64,000 bases of DNA from Litoditis marina (lineage: Eukaryota > Nematoda > Chromadorea > Rhabditida > Rhabditidae): contig OZ038433.1 in assembly GCA_964036275.1 (NCBI GenBank), positions 1,302,001 to 1,366,000 on the forward strand, in the 5' to 3' direction. Below are positions 1 to 13,300 of this stretch, in pieces. The notes beneath the pieces were generated by a model. That model ran no database searches. It saw only the letters and a list, made by a program, of their open reading frames with translations, and was not told the DNA's origin. The position numbers were made by a program, and so were the translations under genes. Each line of letters starts with the position of its first letter. Position 1 is the first letter of the stretch.

Positions 1-8
1 AGTTTTAG

Positions 9-2005
9 GATTTCGCCAAAAGATACCACTACCACAACACAAATCGTGTTGGAAGAATAATCATTGAGCCGATGGTGGGATCCGCCATCTCCTTCTCCTG
101 TACAGGAAAACAACTGCAAAAGTAGGTTGCTGTAAACGCGAGGGAGATTTATATATTGTCTTATTCACATCACACGTGAGCTTTTGTTATATCAGCGGTA
201 TACTCCAGTAGGTTGTCCTAATTCCTAGTAGCTAGAAAAAAACACTCCTTTTTCACTATTTTCGGGAACATTTGCCGTTTTATTGATGCGAAATCATGCC
301 CCACGTAGGCGCTCTGTGATCTTTCTATTATGACAAATGTACTTTTGGTTGAACCATGATATAATCTTGTTTTGCAGGGATTACGGACCGAATGGTCGGA
401 AGTTCAATTCATCCACCCATGGAATGGATCCAGACACACCGGAAATGAGGGCTATTCTTCTCATGAAAGGACCACATATCGCCGAGAGGCAACATGTATG
501 ATCAACACTTTCTTTTACGTCGGCATTGATTTTCTTGTTTGTATCGCTATCTCTCATAGTTGTTCCGAACAAACTACTCGTCACATTCTTAGAAAAGGGC
601 TGATTGCGGTATCGTAACCTAATTTTTGATATAGTGTGGCGACGATACTAGTCGATTTCGATTTTTCTCCAAACCTCCGACGCTCGCAAAATTCTTCTGC
701 GCCCGAACTGTTCCGGTCAAACGGGAATCGGTAATTTACAGAGCGAGTCATGAGTTAAACCCGGTTTCATTTCAGATTAGTGATATTCCTGAGAACATCG
801 ATCTCTATCCTCTGATGTGTGAGCTGCTGGGAATAAATCCGGCTGCCAACAATGGTTCGCTACGGGTGGTTGGACGAGCTCTCCGCAAGGTGGATGACGT
901 CATAGCGAAAGGAATACACTACAACGTAGTCACGGTGAGCAGCTTACTAGATTTAGAATGATAACTACTTATCTTTATATATGTTGACAATTGACTGTCA
1001 GTTCAGACTTCGGCAGGGTTCAAACTCTGTGTATTGTATACTGTGAAAATCTTCACGTTTTCACCTTTCACGCTTTTTTCGAATGTGACGGTAGTATAAC
1101 TGTCCAGGCTCCAGGGGTGCTCACGACTTGTCACGGATTGTCGTGGATAGTGCTAATTCTTATCATCTATGTTCACAGTCTGGCTTCACTAACCGGCTTG
1201 AGAAGTGAGGCTTTCTGTCAATTATTCTTCTGAAAAAATATGATGATTGCAGGATAGCTTCGGCTTCCTAGTCTTCTTCATTCCGCCCTTCATCATTGTC
1301 CTACTGTATCTGGCCTATGGATGTCGTCACACGATAATGAAGGATGATCCACAGTGGGCGACCAATGTGCGCGGCTATCGACCACTGAACACGGATCAAG
1401 GGGAGGTATGCATGCTACATACAGTAAGGTCTTACTATTCGACAAAAAGGAGCCTGTTCTTAGATAGAAACACGTCGAAATTGATGTCTCTACTTCAAAA
1501 ATAGACAACTTCTATCGTTCTCCGCGGCAGTTTTTTCTCGATTTTTTTTTGGCTACTCGGAAAACCTTACCGGAGTATGAGTCACCTGCGGGGGCGGATA
1601 GAACATGGTTCAAAATGAATTTCTCGAGAAATGTTTCATTCGGAATCCCAAAACTGTGCGATTTCTGGACCGGTCAGGACTAAATCCGAATGATTGTTTA
1701 GTTTTAGTTCGCCAAACATCTGTCCTGTGCCCTATCTTGGTCGCATGCTCTATTAGACAGGCGACAGGGTTCCGTATGAGATTTGGATACGGCTGGCAGA
1801 TACTCACAGAGAATTCATCAGAATTTCTCCTTTTTTCTAAAATTTGAAGAAAATAATAGCATATTGACGATGAGCTACATGCCGCACTGGCTACATGTGA
1901 CTTATGTCTATTCTTCAGACCTTGAATGATGGAGAACTAGGTGGCGAATCGATATCTATGTCGGCCTTGTTGAAGGCAGTCGAATCGAGCGAGGATGAAT
2001 TATAG
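9..2005 (+). CDS. ENPP-family ectonucleotide pyrophosphatase/phosphodiesterase, C-terminal part (5' end outside window)
   Basis: Five exons can be joined in phase: 9-121, 378-495, 776-934, 1253-1405, 1919-2005 (TAG). Seen: a KRYHYHNTNRVGRIII segment like the ENPP stretch before the last metal site, then NSSTHGMDPDTPEMRAILL, matching the family's HG-D segment whose His binds active-site zinc, then ENIDLYPLMCELLGINPAAN followed by NNGS, the conserved end of the phosphodiesterase domain. Exon 1253-1405 encodes a hydrophobic membrane segment (FGFLVFFIPPFIIVLLYLAY) and a basic cytoplasmic start. The last exon gives a short acidic Ser-rich tail ending SSEDEL. ENPPs hydrolyse extracellular nucleotides or phospholipids. 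The membrane anchor lies C-terminal to the catalytic domain, so the likely topology is type I, as in ENPP4/5-like proteins, with the catalytic domain outside the cell. The catalytic Thr and first metal sites lie upstream of the window. AATAAA at 2640-2645 is a plausible poly(A) signal. Subfamily not resolved. Confidence 0.88.
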
Positions 2006-2730
2006 GGATACGAACTACGCACTTTATGTTAGGTAACAGTCTTACAATTCTATTATGACACCAGATTTGGTACGACGTAGTTCACAGAATGTTGTCATGC
2101 ATGTTCATTATGACGGGTGAATATTATATATGGCCCTCTCCTACTTTTTTTTATGTTACTCCTGGAATCACAACTAGTAATTGGGCCCCAGCCAGGGGTT
2201 ATTGTAGTTACCCCCCCCCCCCCTCTCGTAAATGACAATTGTATGGAAATTGATAAATATATTTATTCACCCTATGTGCGGTATAGTTACATTTTTGAAT
2301 TTCTACCCTTCGGGGGCTTAAATATAGCATTTTTTCAACGAAATGTGAGACACGACGGCAGGTTCGTCGAATGGTACGCGATCCTGGTTAAATTATTTTA
2401 TTTATTGTGCTTGGCCAAGTATTGTGATATAGTAACTAATCATGTACATAGTCATTATCATCTGGGATAGTAGGACGGGTTTTAATTATTAAATTTACTT
2501 ATTAACATAATTTACTGATTGTTTCAATAGTTTTTGATAGCAAATTTTCCTAGTTTTTTGTGGTTGATGCTTTATGGTAGAGGGTGTTTGTTTCATTTTC
2601 AGTTGATTCATTGTGTTAGGCGCTGTGATTTAAAAATATAATAAACATGTTTAATGATTTTTTTCGTTCTTTTGCTTCTCATTGGTATATCCGCAAGAAG
2701 TGCTTTACACCATTTACAAGTTTTCTTCCC

Positions 2731-2820
<90 letters not shown>

Positions 2821-2858
2821 CTATCTTTTCTCTCACCTCGATTCATTTGGTGTTACAG
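2006..2858. other. ENPP-METTL13 intergenic/intercistronic region
   Basis: No coding exon seen. Holds a 14-nt C run near 2209-2222, an AATAAA at 2640-2645 that probably ends the ENPP transcript, and a long CT microsatellite (about 2732-2822) that leads into the TTACAG acceptor one nucleotide before the METTL13 ATG. Only about 210 bp separate the poly(A) signal from that acceptor, so the two genes may be co-transcribed; that is inference. Confidence 0.6.
2732..2822 (+). repeat. (CT)n microsatellite
   Basis: An almost pure CT repeat of about 90 bp. It produces spurious Leu-Ser ORFs in all frames. Its position just upstream of the METTL13 first acceptor makes it an extended polypyrimidine tract. 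Confidence 0.95.
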
Positions 2859-2859
2859 T

Positions 2860-5800
2860 ATGTCCCAGAATCAGCTGTTACCGAAGACTACTACCGACTT
2901 TGCGGATCCGCTCTATTGGAAGAGTTTCTTTGCTCAACGGAAGACCCCTTTCGAGTGGTAAGTTCGGTAGTTTTCATGAGTTTTCATGTAATTAATTCGT
3001 GCTTAATTGTTGTTAATTGATTCGTGAAAAAGGTATAGAATAATAGTTAGATGACCACGTATTCAGTTAAACATCTTATCTGGCAGTTAAGATTCAAACC
3101 AGCTGGAAGGTTTGGTCACAAGTGGCATGCATGGTTGGTTGCAAATATACTCAAGTAACCAATAGCCAGAAAAGTAAACAAAACGGATTCCTTGTTCGCT
3201 CGTATCGAGAAAATTTAACGATTTTTGATTTATAATCATAAAGCTTCACGTATTCTATTCTGAAAACCGATTCCTTTTTGTCGAACAGTACCTGACTGGC
3301 GTGTGGTTGCAAACACCCCATTCCGGTTGCAACTATTTGAGAGAACTTCCAATACCGTCTGTTTCGCAGTATTGGTGGTATCTATTTCAGGTATGGTGAC
3401 TACGGTAATCTAGGACCAGTGTTGGAGAAATACCTGAAACCTTCCGATAAAATTCTTCAACTCGGTTGTGGAAACTCACAGTTGGCCTCACAGGCAAGTT
3501 GCTGTACATTATCGGTTGTTTTGATGGAAACGTTATTGTGTAGATGTCAACATCGTTTTTTTTCTCGAAATCAGTGAACGCTGCTTTGCATATGATCTAG
3601 GAAGAAAAGGAAACAAAATGGTCTTTTTTTGCGAATTTCTATTTTTCACCGGGTTGTTAATTATCTATATCGATGTATTTTATTCATACAGATGTATGAC
3701 AGTGGTTTCCGTCATGTGCACAGTATTGACATGGATGCCTCGGTTATCGATGAACAGCGACGGAAGAATCGCGAACGAACAGAACTCAGCTTCGAGAAGG
3801 ACGACGCCACCTCGGTCAGTTTACGTTTATCGATTTATCGATCTTTGCATCACAATTTCCACCATGGCTGTACTCTTATACGTAATGGGTTTATATATTC
3901 ACAATGAAATATCAAAATGATCACTAAGCTATCGAATTATGTCCACGACTTCGACGAGCCTAAACTCACTATTTTGAGGTGTAGCTCCAACTGTATACAT
4001 ATCACAACTTTTAAATCGGGATTGAACTGAACGGGATCGAACTACATACAACAACAAGAAACGCACAGTTCTATCCAGCTGGTTCTGAACGACCACCATG
4101 GCTCTAAGCGTGTAGTGTCAACGCTCTTTCATTGCGTTGGGAAGTAGTGCCAAAATCAACTCTCGTGAAACGCGGGAAACACACAAGAAAATTAAAATAT
4201 CTTAGAATATTATCGCGACGTATGTTCTGTGATTTCTGCAAGTTGTTTTAGGGTTTTGTGGTATTTGGATTTGTTAATAGGTGTCAATGTTGTCTTGTTC
4301 AGCTTTCCTCGGGCGACGACACTGTTTCTGTGGTGGTGGACAAGGGTACCCTGGATGCCCTCCTCCCGCCCTCCGCCGACCAACAACAGAAATCGGCAGT
4401 CGAGAGCATGTTCAACGAAGTGGACAGGGTGCTCCAAGCGGGTGGGTGTCACAATTGGTACTGACTGTCCTGTTAGATGTTGACAGTCATACCTTCAGTA
4501 GTGGTTCGAATATCCGAATAACCATAACAATTTGCAAAAACGCATGGATGTTCTTGTATGGAATCGGTAAGCTGTTTCTTTTCTGTGGATCAGTTGACCC
4601 TGGTTTTCAGCGGGTGCTTGACTTGAAACACTGTACAGCTGTCAGAACACACCAGGCCGAAGTTTAAAACACACTCACCCGTTTTATCTATCATTCTAAT
4701 GTTAATACGGTAATAAAGTATTATTGATACGCGTAATTTTTCGTTCACGATACTATTTTCCAGGAGGTCGTTATATCATCATCACCCTTGCACAGGAGCA
4801 TTTGGTAGAATTCTGGTTGCAGCATTTTAGTAAGAGGTACGACCGATTTGTTATCCTAGGGTTAGGCTCTGTAACGCACCTGCTAAGAGTCTTACGTACA
4901 AGAGACAAGTTCGGACGTTAATGTATCATAAAATACTTTGGGCGCTTTCCTGAATTCTGGCAAACTTGGCCAATTAGCCGAAAAACTTGCGCAAAAATGG
5001 ACAAATGTGAAAAAAAACTTTGGGCACATTAGGAAATTTGAGGTATTAAAAAAAGTATCGATTAGGCTTCGGTTTATTCGAGTACCTGAGTTTATTCACA
5101 TGTTCAGCAACCAGTTCCTGCTGCGTGCACATGCCATTCCCACGAATGCCTCGGGATTCCCGATGCCTGTATTCTTCCTCATAGCCACCAAATTCAGAAT
5201 GGCAATGCCAACTGCACTGGTTAGTTTACAATTTGCTGGTCACACTTCCTAATGTTTTTCAATGACAGATGGTTTTGTGGAGGATATTCGATCACATTCT
5301 TTAGGAGCGGTTTCATTTCCCTAGATGACTCGTTTTGATGATTCATAGTTTTTCTCCACTGAGTAGACTCTGATTTTTACCTCGAAATGACTCATCATCT
5401 GGTAACTATTTCTTTCAGTTAGTTTTACTACGTATTTGCTGTCAAATGCCAGCCATATAACGGTATTACAGCTATTTCCTTGATAATAACAATTTCCAGC
5501 CGGTGGAGTTTCTGCGTGTGGGTGCTGCCAGTTCTGATCGACTAGCGTCCGCCTCTCATCTGGTTCCAAGTATTGCCGCCGAGCAGGAACTCAGCCGATT
5601 CATCCATCTGTGCTCCTCGTCAGTTTTCATCTAGATCATCCAACCTACCCTTTCGGGCAGAAACCCCTTTTCAAAATTCAGATCCTGTCATTGTTAGTTC
5701 CTAGAATGTGCGTTAGGCTTACCTGATAATTCGAGATTGATCGTAACGCATAATAATCGGACGAAAAGTCAGCACATCTGTGGCTCATTTTCTGGTTCTG

Positions 5801-8800
5801 AACTACACTTTTTTGCTGGTGTTGTATACTTTTCTTTACTCTGAAGTTGTTCAAAATTTTATTTTCTAGGAAGTTGGACTCGGAAGTCTCGATTAATGTG
5901 GAAGGAAAGGACGGCGACGGTCCTCGCTACCGTATCTTCATCCTGGATGACGTCAACGCGAAGGACTTGAAATCTTACGACGTCTTCATTGTACCCATCG
6001 GAAGGTGATTGTTTTGTATTTTGTTGTTTCGCCTTCATTAAACCCCGTCTGACTCGGTTTTTTGCGGATTCGTGCCGAAAAGGGTTTTTTGTTGAGGAAT
6101 TGGTGTTAATTAGTTTTTCTACAGAGACTGCGATTGGATTTTCGCAACAGAGAAGGGACGACGTTCACTGCGAGCACAAGTGAAAAGTGTGAGTTCTGTT
6201 TCAATTAAAATAATAAAATTAACTGTTTCTTTGTTTGCCGGAAACAACAAGCAGGGATTTAGTGGCCGCTCATGAACCTCGATATAGATAAGATAACGAT
6301 TAGTTTTGTACGCGAATTGTATTTTTGAGCCGAAAATGTTCCACCGAGATAACTATGCATGCTAAGTCTAATTACATCTATAGCAGTACGATCTGAAACT
6401 GATTGGATGGACCTTTGACCTTTCTTCGTTCTAGGACCGATTGATGATGGTTTTCCTGATGCGTGGCCACAGCTACGAGTCATTGGAGGCTGTCAAGGAC
6501 GAACTGGGTGGATTCGCATCCAGATTCGATCCTCGAGCCAGTGGAGAAAGGGTACGAGAGTGATTTTCGATTTTTATAAAAGTGCTTAGAGAAAGTTCTA
6601 CATGAGAATGATGCAAACATCGGTGAGGTATGACTATCCTACTCAAAGTACTCACTTTTCCGATTGTAGAATTCTGAAAATACATGATTGTGCATTAAGG
6701 CCGATTTTGGCTCAGGGAAAGCACGTTTTGTGAATTTCGCCTGTTCTACGGGGAACTACTAAGGAAGTATGAATTGGTGCAAAGATGATTTAATAAATAA
6801 ATGATTGGCTGGTTGCGGATAAACTTTCAGACACGGATTTGTATGTGTATAATACTCTATAATTTGAATCGATATAGTATAATGAGACTGTTTGTATGGA
6901 TATGATTGGTTGTAGATCAACTTCTTGACGATGGGCGAGACGGACGTGCGCCGTGGAGTGGCGTCGGGCGAGTCGGCTGTCAACGGGAAATGGGCGGTGG
7001 AGGACGTGGTGGTCAGCGAGAAGGAGTACCGACGACTCGTCTTTCTCGCCAGTCAGAATCTAGTACAGTCGGAGGCACCCCTCAGAGGTACGTACAGTGA
7101 GACACCTCGTTTTTCTCTCGTTCCACATTTTGTCCGAACAGCGTAGGATGTAAAGTTGAGCGAAAGATTGGAACAAATTCAACATCTCTCGCGATTTTTT
7201 CGGCACGTGACATACTTCACGGATTATGATTTTTGCAACCAATAATTGTGTTCAAAGTAAAAAATCAAGAAAGTTTGTCTTCTCCTACATTCTTAAGACA
7301 TGAAGGACAAATAAGTTCAACAATAATTTATAATAGTCACTCTGAATTGTGAGACGGTACAAGTTACACAGTTGTGTACGAAAGCTTTTCACTGTACCCG
7401 TGAGTGCCACGTAAACGCATACTACTGCCTCTATTTTTTCAACCCCCTAACAGTGCGTTGAGAAACAGCTTTGCTGAAAGTAGTGCACACGCAGAAAAAA
7501 AGGCTTGTTTTACTGGGTTGTAATAGTTTTCGAATTTTTGAATTTACAGCTGGCAAGAAGGGAAAGAAAGTGGTAGATCTGGACAATCTGTCCTGTGAGC
7601 ATCATCTTCTCATGCTCTCCTCCTTAGCTCTACTGCGCGAGAATCCACTGATGAAGCCGGAAACTGCACCTCTCAACGTGAGTTATATGGTTCGCTTTTG
7701 CGAAAGCTAGGCGATACGGTGTATTGCATCCTACTGTTTTTGTAGTTTGCTTCCGTTGTCTTTGTCGAAATTCGTGTCTCGAATTCGAGGTACAACTTAC
7801 CCATGATCGTTCCCTATACTATACTTTATCAACTCAAAATGTTTGCACTTCAAACTCAATTCCTCTCCTTTAAAAATTACCTTTATATATGTAATATGTC
7901 TCAGGTGGCAATTCTCGGACTTGGCGGTGGTCTGTTGGCATCTTTCATTGTTCGGCAGTTCCCAAAGGTGCGTTCGCAGTTTGCTAGAGTAAAAATGTGA
8001 TAATAGTGTAAATACAATAGCTCTTTCAGTTAGTCTTCTCTTTATAGTGTGTCGTCAGGTACAAGCGATTTTTGTTTCAAATTAGTTGTGCCCATTCGAT
8101 GTATGAGTTGCAGACTAGTTTTCCTCTTCTCATCTGCTGACCAACTATCTCTTGTCATCGTTCACGTTTGTATTTTGTACGTTGATCCCCTTTCAGTCGA
8201 ATGTGGCTGGTGTCGACTTGGATGATGACGTAGTGAAGATCGGCAGCCAGTACTTCTCATTCCCCTCCACCAACCCTCGAATGACTGTCAGCGTCATGGA
8301 TGCGCGAGACTACCTTGCTGATTCGGTCGCACGAGGCAAGCCAATCTTTGAGAATAAGAATAATTATTGAATCATGATTCGTGTGATTCAAAGTTTATAA
8401 AACATATTCTTCCTTCATCTAGTTTGTATGAAGGTGCTTGCTCAAATAATCCAATTTTCATTTCTTCCCATTTAATATGGATCTTCTTCCCATTTAATAT
8501 GGATCAACGACAACCGGGATATCCAACAAAGGATTGTGAGCTGTAACGGGGGCAGCTTAGATTCCCACGCTTTCGCGAGTTCACGATTCGTTACGGATTC
8601 AATCACGGCACTAGATTACTAACTTTTCATTGTAGTCATGTCTGAATCTCGAAGTTAAAATTTTGTAGTTTGATCAGTACGACCACCAATGAGAGGAAAA
8701 CATTGCTGTGTTCAGGTGATAAGCTAGACGTGCTTCTGGTGGATGTGGCTGGTTCGATGCACGACGACGGACTCAGCTGTCCGCCGGCCTGTTTCCTCGA

Positions 8801-9660
8801 GAAGAAGGTTCTCGAGAATATGCGAGACTGTCTCCAACCACATGGTAAGTTCCTATCACTGTTTACGGGTAGTAATCAATAACCATACCATCTCTGTCAG
8901 CTGAAGAGCTACACCCTATTTGAATGACAACCGGTTTTCAATGTAATTTTAGCTGTGTGAAATGGTCATGAAAATTTTTCGAGGTATACGCGGTGCGCTT
9001 TAATGATGTGATTCTAGTTTAATTTTTCAAAATGAATTCTTCACATTACAATGTGATATTATAGTGGTGATCGATGGCCAAATCTGTTCGTCTCTGCATT
9101 CTCTGAGATATTCGTAGTTCTAGGTGATTGAACAGAATTATTTTATTTGAGCAGCAATTACACTCTCCTAACTATTCCAGGTGTTCTGGCTCTCAACTTG
9201 GTGACTCGAGACGAGGAGGTGGCAGCTAGAGCCAGAAAGACTGTTCGGGAGGTCTTCCCTCTACTATTCAGTGTCTCGTCAGATGAGGATCTAAATGAGG
9301 TACGTCGTGTTTCTATTTTAATCTGAAGTCTATTCTAAAGTATACAATTGGTTGTGTCGTAACTTTCCGTGGTGAACATAGAAAATAAGGAACTTGTTTT
9401 TTCATGTGAAAACTTTATGTGATACATACTCTAGTTTAACACTCAAATGCGTTCCATTATCACGGTTTGAGTAGGTTTTGTCTGGTTATGATAAACGGAT
9501 GACATACTGTAAGAGTATGTTCTTATAGGTTCTTGTGGGTGTTCGCGGTGATCTACCGAAGTCGTTGGATGTGAAGAAGTTGTCTCGGTCTCTACCATCC
9601 CATTTGCCATGGCTACTTGAAGTAGGAGAGTGGGTGGGAAAGATCAAGAGAGTACAGTAG
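2860..9660 (+). CDS. METTL13: METTL13 / eEF1A lysine and N-terminal methyltransferase
   Basis: Seventeen exons in continuous phase give 654 aa (human about 699): 2860-2957, 3391-3493, 3692-3814, 4303-4441, 4764-4836, 5108-5219, 5500-5618, 5870-6004, 6125-6188, 6435-6551, 6916-7087, 7550-7677, 7905-7967, 8197-8335, 8716-8844, 9181-9299, 9529-9660. The N-terminal methyltransferase has motif I ILQLGCGNSQLASQ (about residues 53-67), the acidic HSIDMD strand and VVDKGTLDALL. A middle region (VFIVPIGR, RLVFLASQNLVQSEA) leads to the C-terminal methyltransferase with AILGLGGGLLASF (about 463-475) and GVDLDDDVV. Known: the C-terminal half trimethylates the eEF1A N terminus and the N-terminal half methylates an internal eEF1A lysine. 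The start was chosen because ATG follows a TTACAG acceptor by one base and the N-terminal DFADPLYWKSFF matches the family. Introns at 3494 (GCAAGT) and 8336 (GCAAGC) use GC donors; phase leaves no GT alternative. Confidence 0.95.
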
Positions 9661-10325
9661 TCCATTGTTGTTTATGTTATTGTTACGCTGAACCTTGTTG
9701 AGTTTTTTCGAATAATTGTTATTAGTTGCGCGTATTAAATTTTTATCATTTTTAATTTCACCGGTGGTCTCGTAATTCGAAGTATACAGAAAAAATGGCA
9801 AACTGGTGTTACTCTTTTTATGCAGCAACTTTTTCATAACAATTTACATCATTCTGAATATATTGCTGAACCGAAGAAAACCTATTCAAAGGGGCAACCA
9901 GAATAAGTCATTCAAAATTAAAAGTCATTAAAGTAAAAGTCATTTGAAAGTAAAAGTCATTAAGTACAGAAACAGTTGGGAATCAGAAATAAAGTTTTCG
10001 AAAATTTTCGAATTTTTCAAATCCTGACTAAAAGTGAATTAATGACTTTTACTTTTGAATGACTTTTACTTCAATGACTTTTAATTTCGAATGACTTTTT
10101 CCAGGTACCATTCAGGCAACCAGAATAGGAGATAGGCAATAATTTTTGGATCATGAGACTTTTGGTCTCGTAAATGAGTTTTCCCTATTATAGAAGTGTA
10201 CTCTCGAAACTCAAAACATCTTTCCCATTCGAAATTTGCAAAGGAAAACACTTTGAAATGGCTTTATGATAAATCATAAGTACAGAAAGCGTGTCTTGTG
10301 TGAATAGTATCTATAAACGTGTCGA
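9661..10325. other. Convergent intergenic region between METTL13 and PP1-like gene
   Basis: About 665 bp between two convergent stop codons. AATAAA near 9990 (+) could end METTL13. Most of the region is a palindromic AT-rich element described separately. Confidence 0.7.
9905..10102. mobile_element. Palindromic foldback element, AAGTCATT/AATGACTT repeats
   Basis: The left half has several AAAAGTCATT units and the right half the inverse AATGACTTTT units, forming a roughly 200-bp hairpin. A 13-base direct repeat, GGCAACCAGAATA, flanks it (near 9893 and 10115), which could be a target duplication or part of the element. No ORF. Confidence 0.5.
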
Positions 10326-13300
10326 TTAGACCTTCGGACTGACAGCCCCACGAGCCATCACTTTGCCCAGCTTCGTTGTAGGACGCATGATCTGAAACAC
10401 TTTGAAATGAACATGCTATGTTCTCTTATTAACAAAAACACTGATTCCGAACTACCAGTGTCAGGATAATCCATCGCTAAAATAATGGGAAAAGTTCTAA
10501 ACATTGTGTCGCGACAGATTGTAGGTAGTGGTTTCACCATGTCGTAGACACATCAAATTTCGAATGAATTGAAGGAAACTACAAACTGCAGTGCAACATG
10601 CTACTTTTTAACTTTCGGTCTGTCCCTGCCAGAGCGACTCTCCCATGAAACCTAAGAGAAAGAGTACATCTGATTTATGCTGTTCTTATTTATGCTGCGT
10701 AAAATTTTGGATTGACTCTCAAAGATGTTAGTATGATTCTACAGAAGTATAATAGATCTAAGTGAGATGGGCGGTGCACAACGAGGGTTACGGTATTTGT
10801 TGGTCTTACGTGAAAAGAGCAGACGAGCTTCTCATCCACATTCATCATGGCTGCCGCGTTGTCGAACTGGCCGCAGTAGTGAGGGGCGGAGAAGATTGTC
10901 ACCAACTTCTTGTTGCCGAAAAACTCGTATCCATCCTGCACCACCTAAAGAGAAAGTTTCGAAGTTCCAACCTAGCAGTTTTCTTAGGTTTCCATTCCCA
11001 TAGTATGTTTACCTTCTACATCAACCCATCCTGCACTACCTGAAAAATCTGGATCTAGTGCAGGGATGTTGAAGAAAAACTTGAAACTCGAAAATTCGAG
11101 TTATGTCAGTACTCAAAACGTAAAATTTCTCAAAACTCGAAAGCTCGAAATGTTGACCACCTTATACCTAGTTGTGTGCCTGGGTGTATAGTATGCTTCA
11201 CTTCTTCGTCCACTAACGAGCTTTTATGGTCTCTACTAGTACCCTCGTTACCTCAGACACCTACGAACGACGGGTTTTTAAAAAAAATCTGGTCTTTTTT
11301 GTACACCGTTCTACTCTCTATACGAATCTTCTTTAACCATAGTTCACATAGAACAGGAGATTTATTAAAAAAATCAAATAATTAACCTTCTCCTTAATCG
11401 AAATTGCGTTGTACATACCTGATGGGCTCTGGCAATGAGATCGATATCGAGCAGTGTCAATATTTCTTGCAGCACATCCTGGCCGAATACATAGGATACT
11501 CCGCGAGAGTTCGACTGCCAGCCCTGAATATACAGAAGAAATTCTTTCATGCTATATAGTGGACGTCACTTCTAGAACTCAAACGTGAAAAAAACATTCC
11601 ATTTCGTTAGCTGGATCTCAGAGAAAAGTTTGATCATTGGCTAAGATAATGGTTGTAGCTTGTAAACGAATATTATTTTTGGTTAGAAGACTTTCCAAGA
11701 ACTATATATTAGCGTCAACACGCTGTTCTAACATTTAGCTCAGAAAACATCTAGAAACAGTGAAAAATGAATAACGCAGTATTTTGTTGACAACCCAACA
11801 CTAGCCTTGGTGCCAGCGTCGGGGTCTGCCCACAGGAGGTCGATATGTAGAGATGGGTTGGGAGGGTCGATGGGACGAGTTATTTGACGAAGCTGATCCA
11901 ACGACTTCAGCTTGGGCGAGAGACCACCGTGCATGCACAGAATCTTCCCAGCCACCAGACCGCAGAACGGCATCGTGGCAAAGACCTCCTGAAATGTGGT
12001 AGCAATGTCTTCAGCGTAGGTTTATCTTCATATACGGGATAACTTCCAAATTTTGGCATCGGAGTATACCTGAATCGATTGTCTTCATTATGTGGTTAAG
12101 CGACTTTATTCAATCTAATTGAAGACTCAGATTGAAAAGTTAGGACATCGCGAGCCGCGTTTTGCACTAAGGGACAAGAACTACACACTGGGCTGGGACA
12201 ACACCGTATCGGCTTGTTCTGAAAAAATCTAGCCCTGTAGTGGCTAATAAGCTTGAAGCATACTATAAATCTTACTTTCTTTCTATTTTTGCCAAACATT
12301 GTATTTGAAACACAGGCAAACAACAGTCTCCCGCGAGGAACTGATTCTAAATGTTTAAACCAATCCAACAGATGACACGTCAAATATGTTACCTACAGCC
12401 CTACTGTAGCCAGACAGATACCTTGCGAATACTGACCTGGAAAGCCATCCACAGTCTGTTACTTTGATATCTTCTATTGCATTCTTCGAAGAACCCGTAG
12501 ACTTTGTTGATGGCAGCACATTCGTGATTTCCTCGCAGAAGAAAGAAGTTGCCAGGATATTTTATCTGATAAGTTATTGAAACCGAAACTATAGGTAAAA
12601 CGCTAACAGAATGGTTTCTTTTGTTCAGTTTCTTCGCAAAGCTTCTTGTGGCTCATGAATCTACTATATCGTAAAATTACTACGAGTTCCATTGGGTTGA
12701 AGCCGTAGTGGCTGAGAAACGCAAACAAGCTCAGCCTTGTACAGGATTTGTCAAACCGTTGTGGACCCCGTACCATCGATTCTGTGAGTGGCGGGATTTG
12801 GCGAGGGGCCAGCCAGTCTGCGTATCATTGATCTACACACTCTCTCAACCGCTGGCAAATAATCAACGACCGCCCGCCCCACACTCAGAACGATTGGCGC
12901 CAATTTTCTGCGATTGGCCAGCTACAAAAGCGATAGAGTGTGCAGGTCAATGAGGCGGCAAACATCTGCGTCTCTTCGACCTGCGCACTCTCTCGTCGAG
13001 GGCGGTAGAAAACTGGCTGGCCAATAGGCTGGGATTTGTCTGAGCATCGCTCAATCAATCGAAGCCTCTGCTGACTTTATGGGGAAAATGGCGACTATAG
13101 GTTCTTGTTTGTGTTTTAGTAAAGTTGGAGCTATAATGGGAAAAATGGCGACTATAGGTTCTTGTTTGTGTTTTAGTAAAGTTGGAGCCATAATGGGAAA
13201 AATGGCGAATATAGGTTCTTGTTTGTGTTTTAGTAAAGTAGGAGCTATACATCTACTGTATGATACAACATTCATAATTTCCATTCTTCGCCGCAATCTA

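Noticed and set aside
2647..3020. Three overlapping ORFs full of Leu-Ser repeats
   Set aside because: They are translations of the (CT)n microsatellite; the real METTL13 exon begins at 2860.
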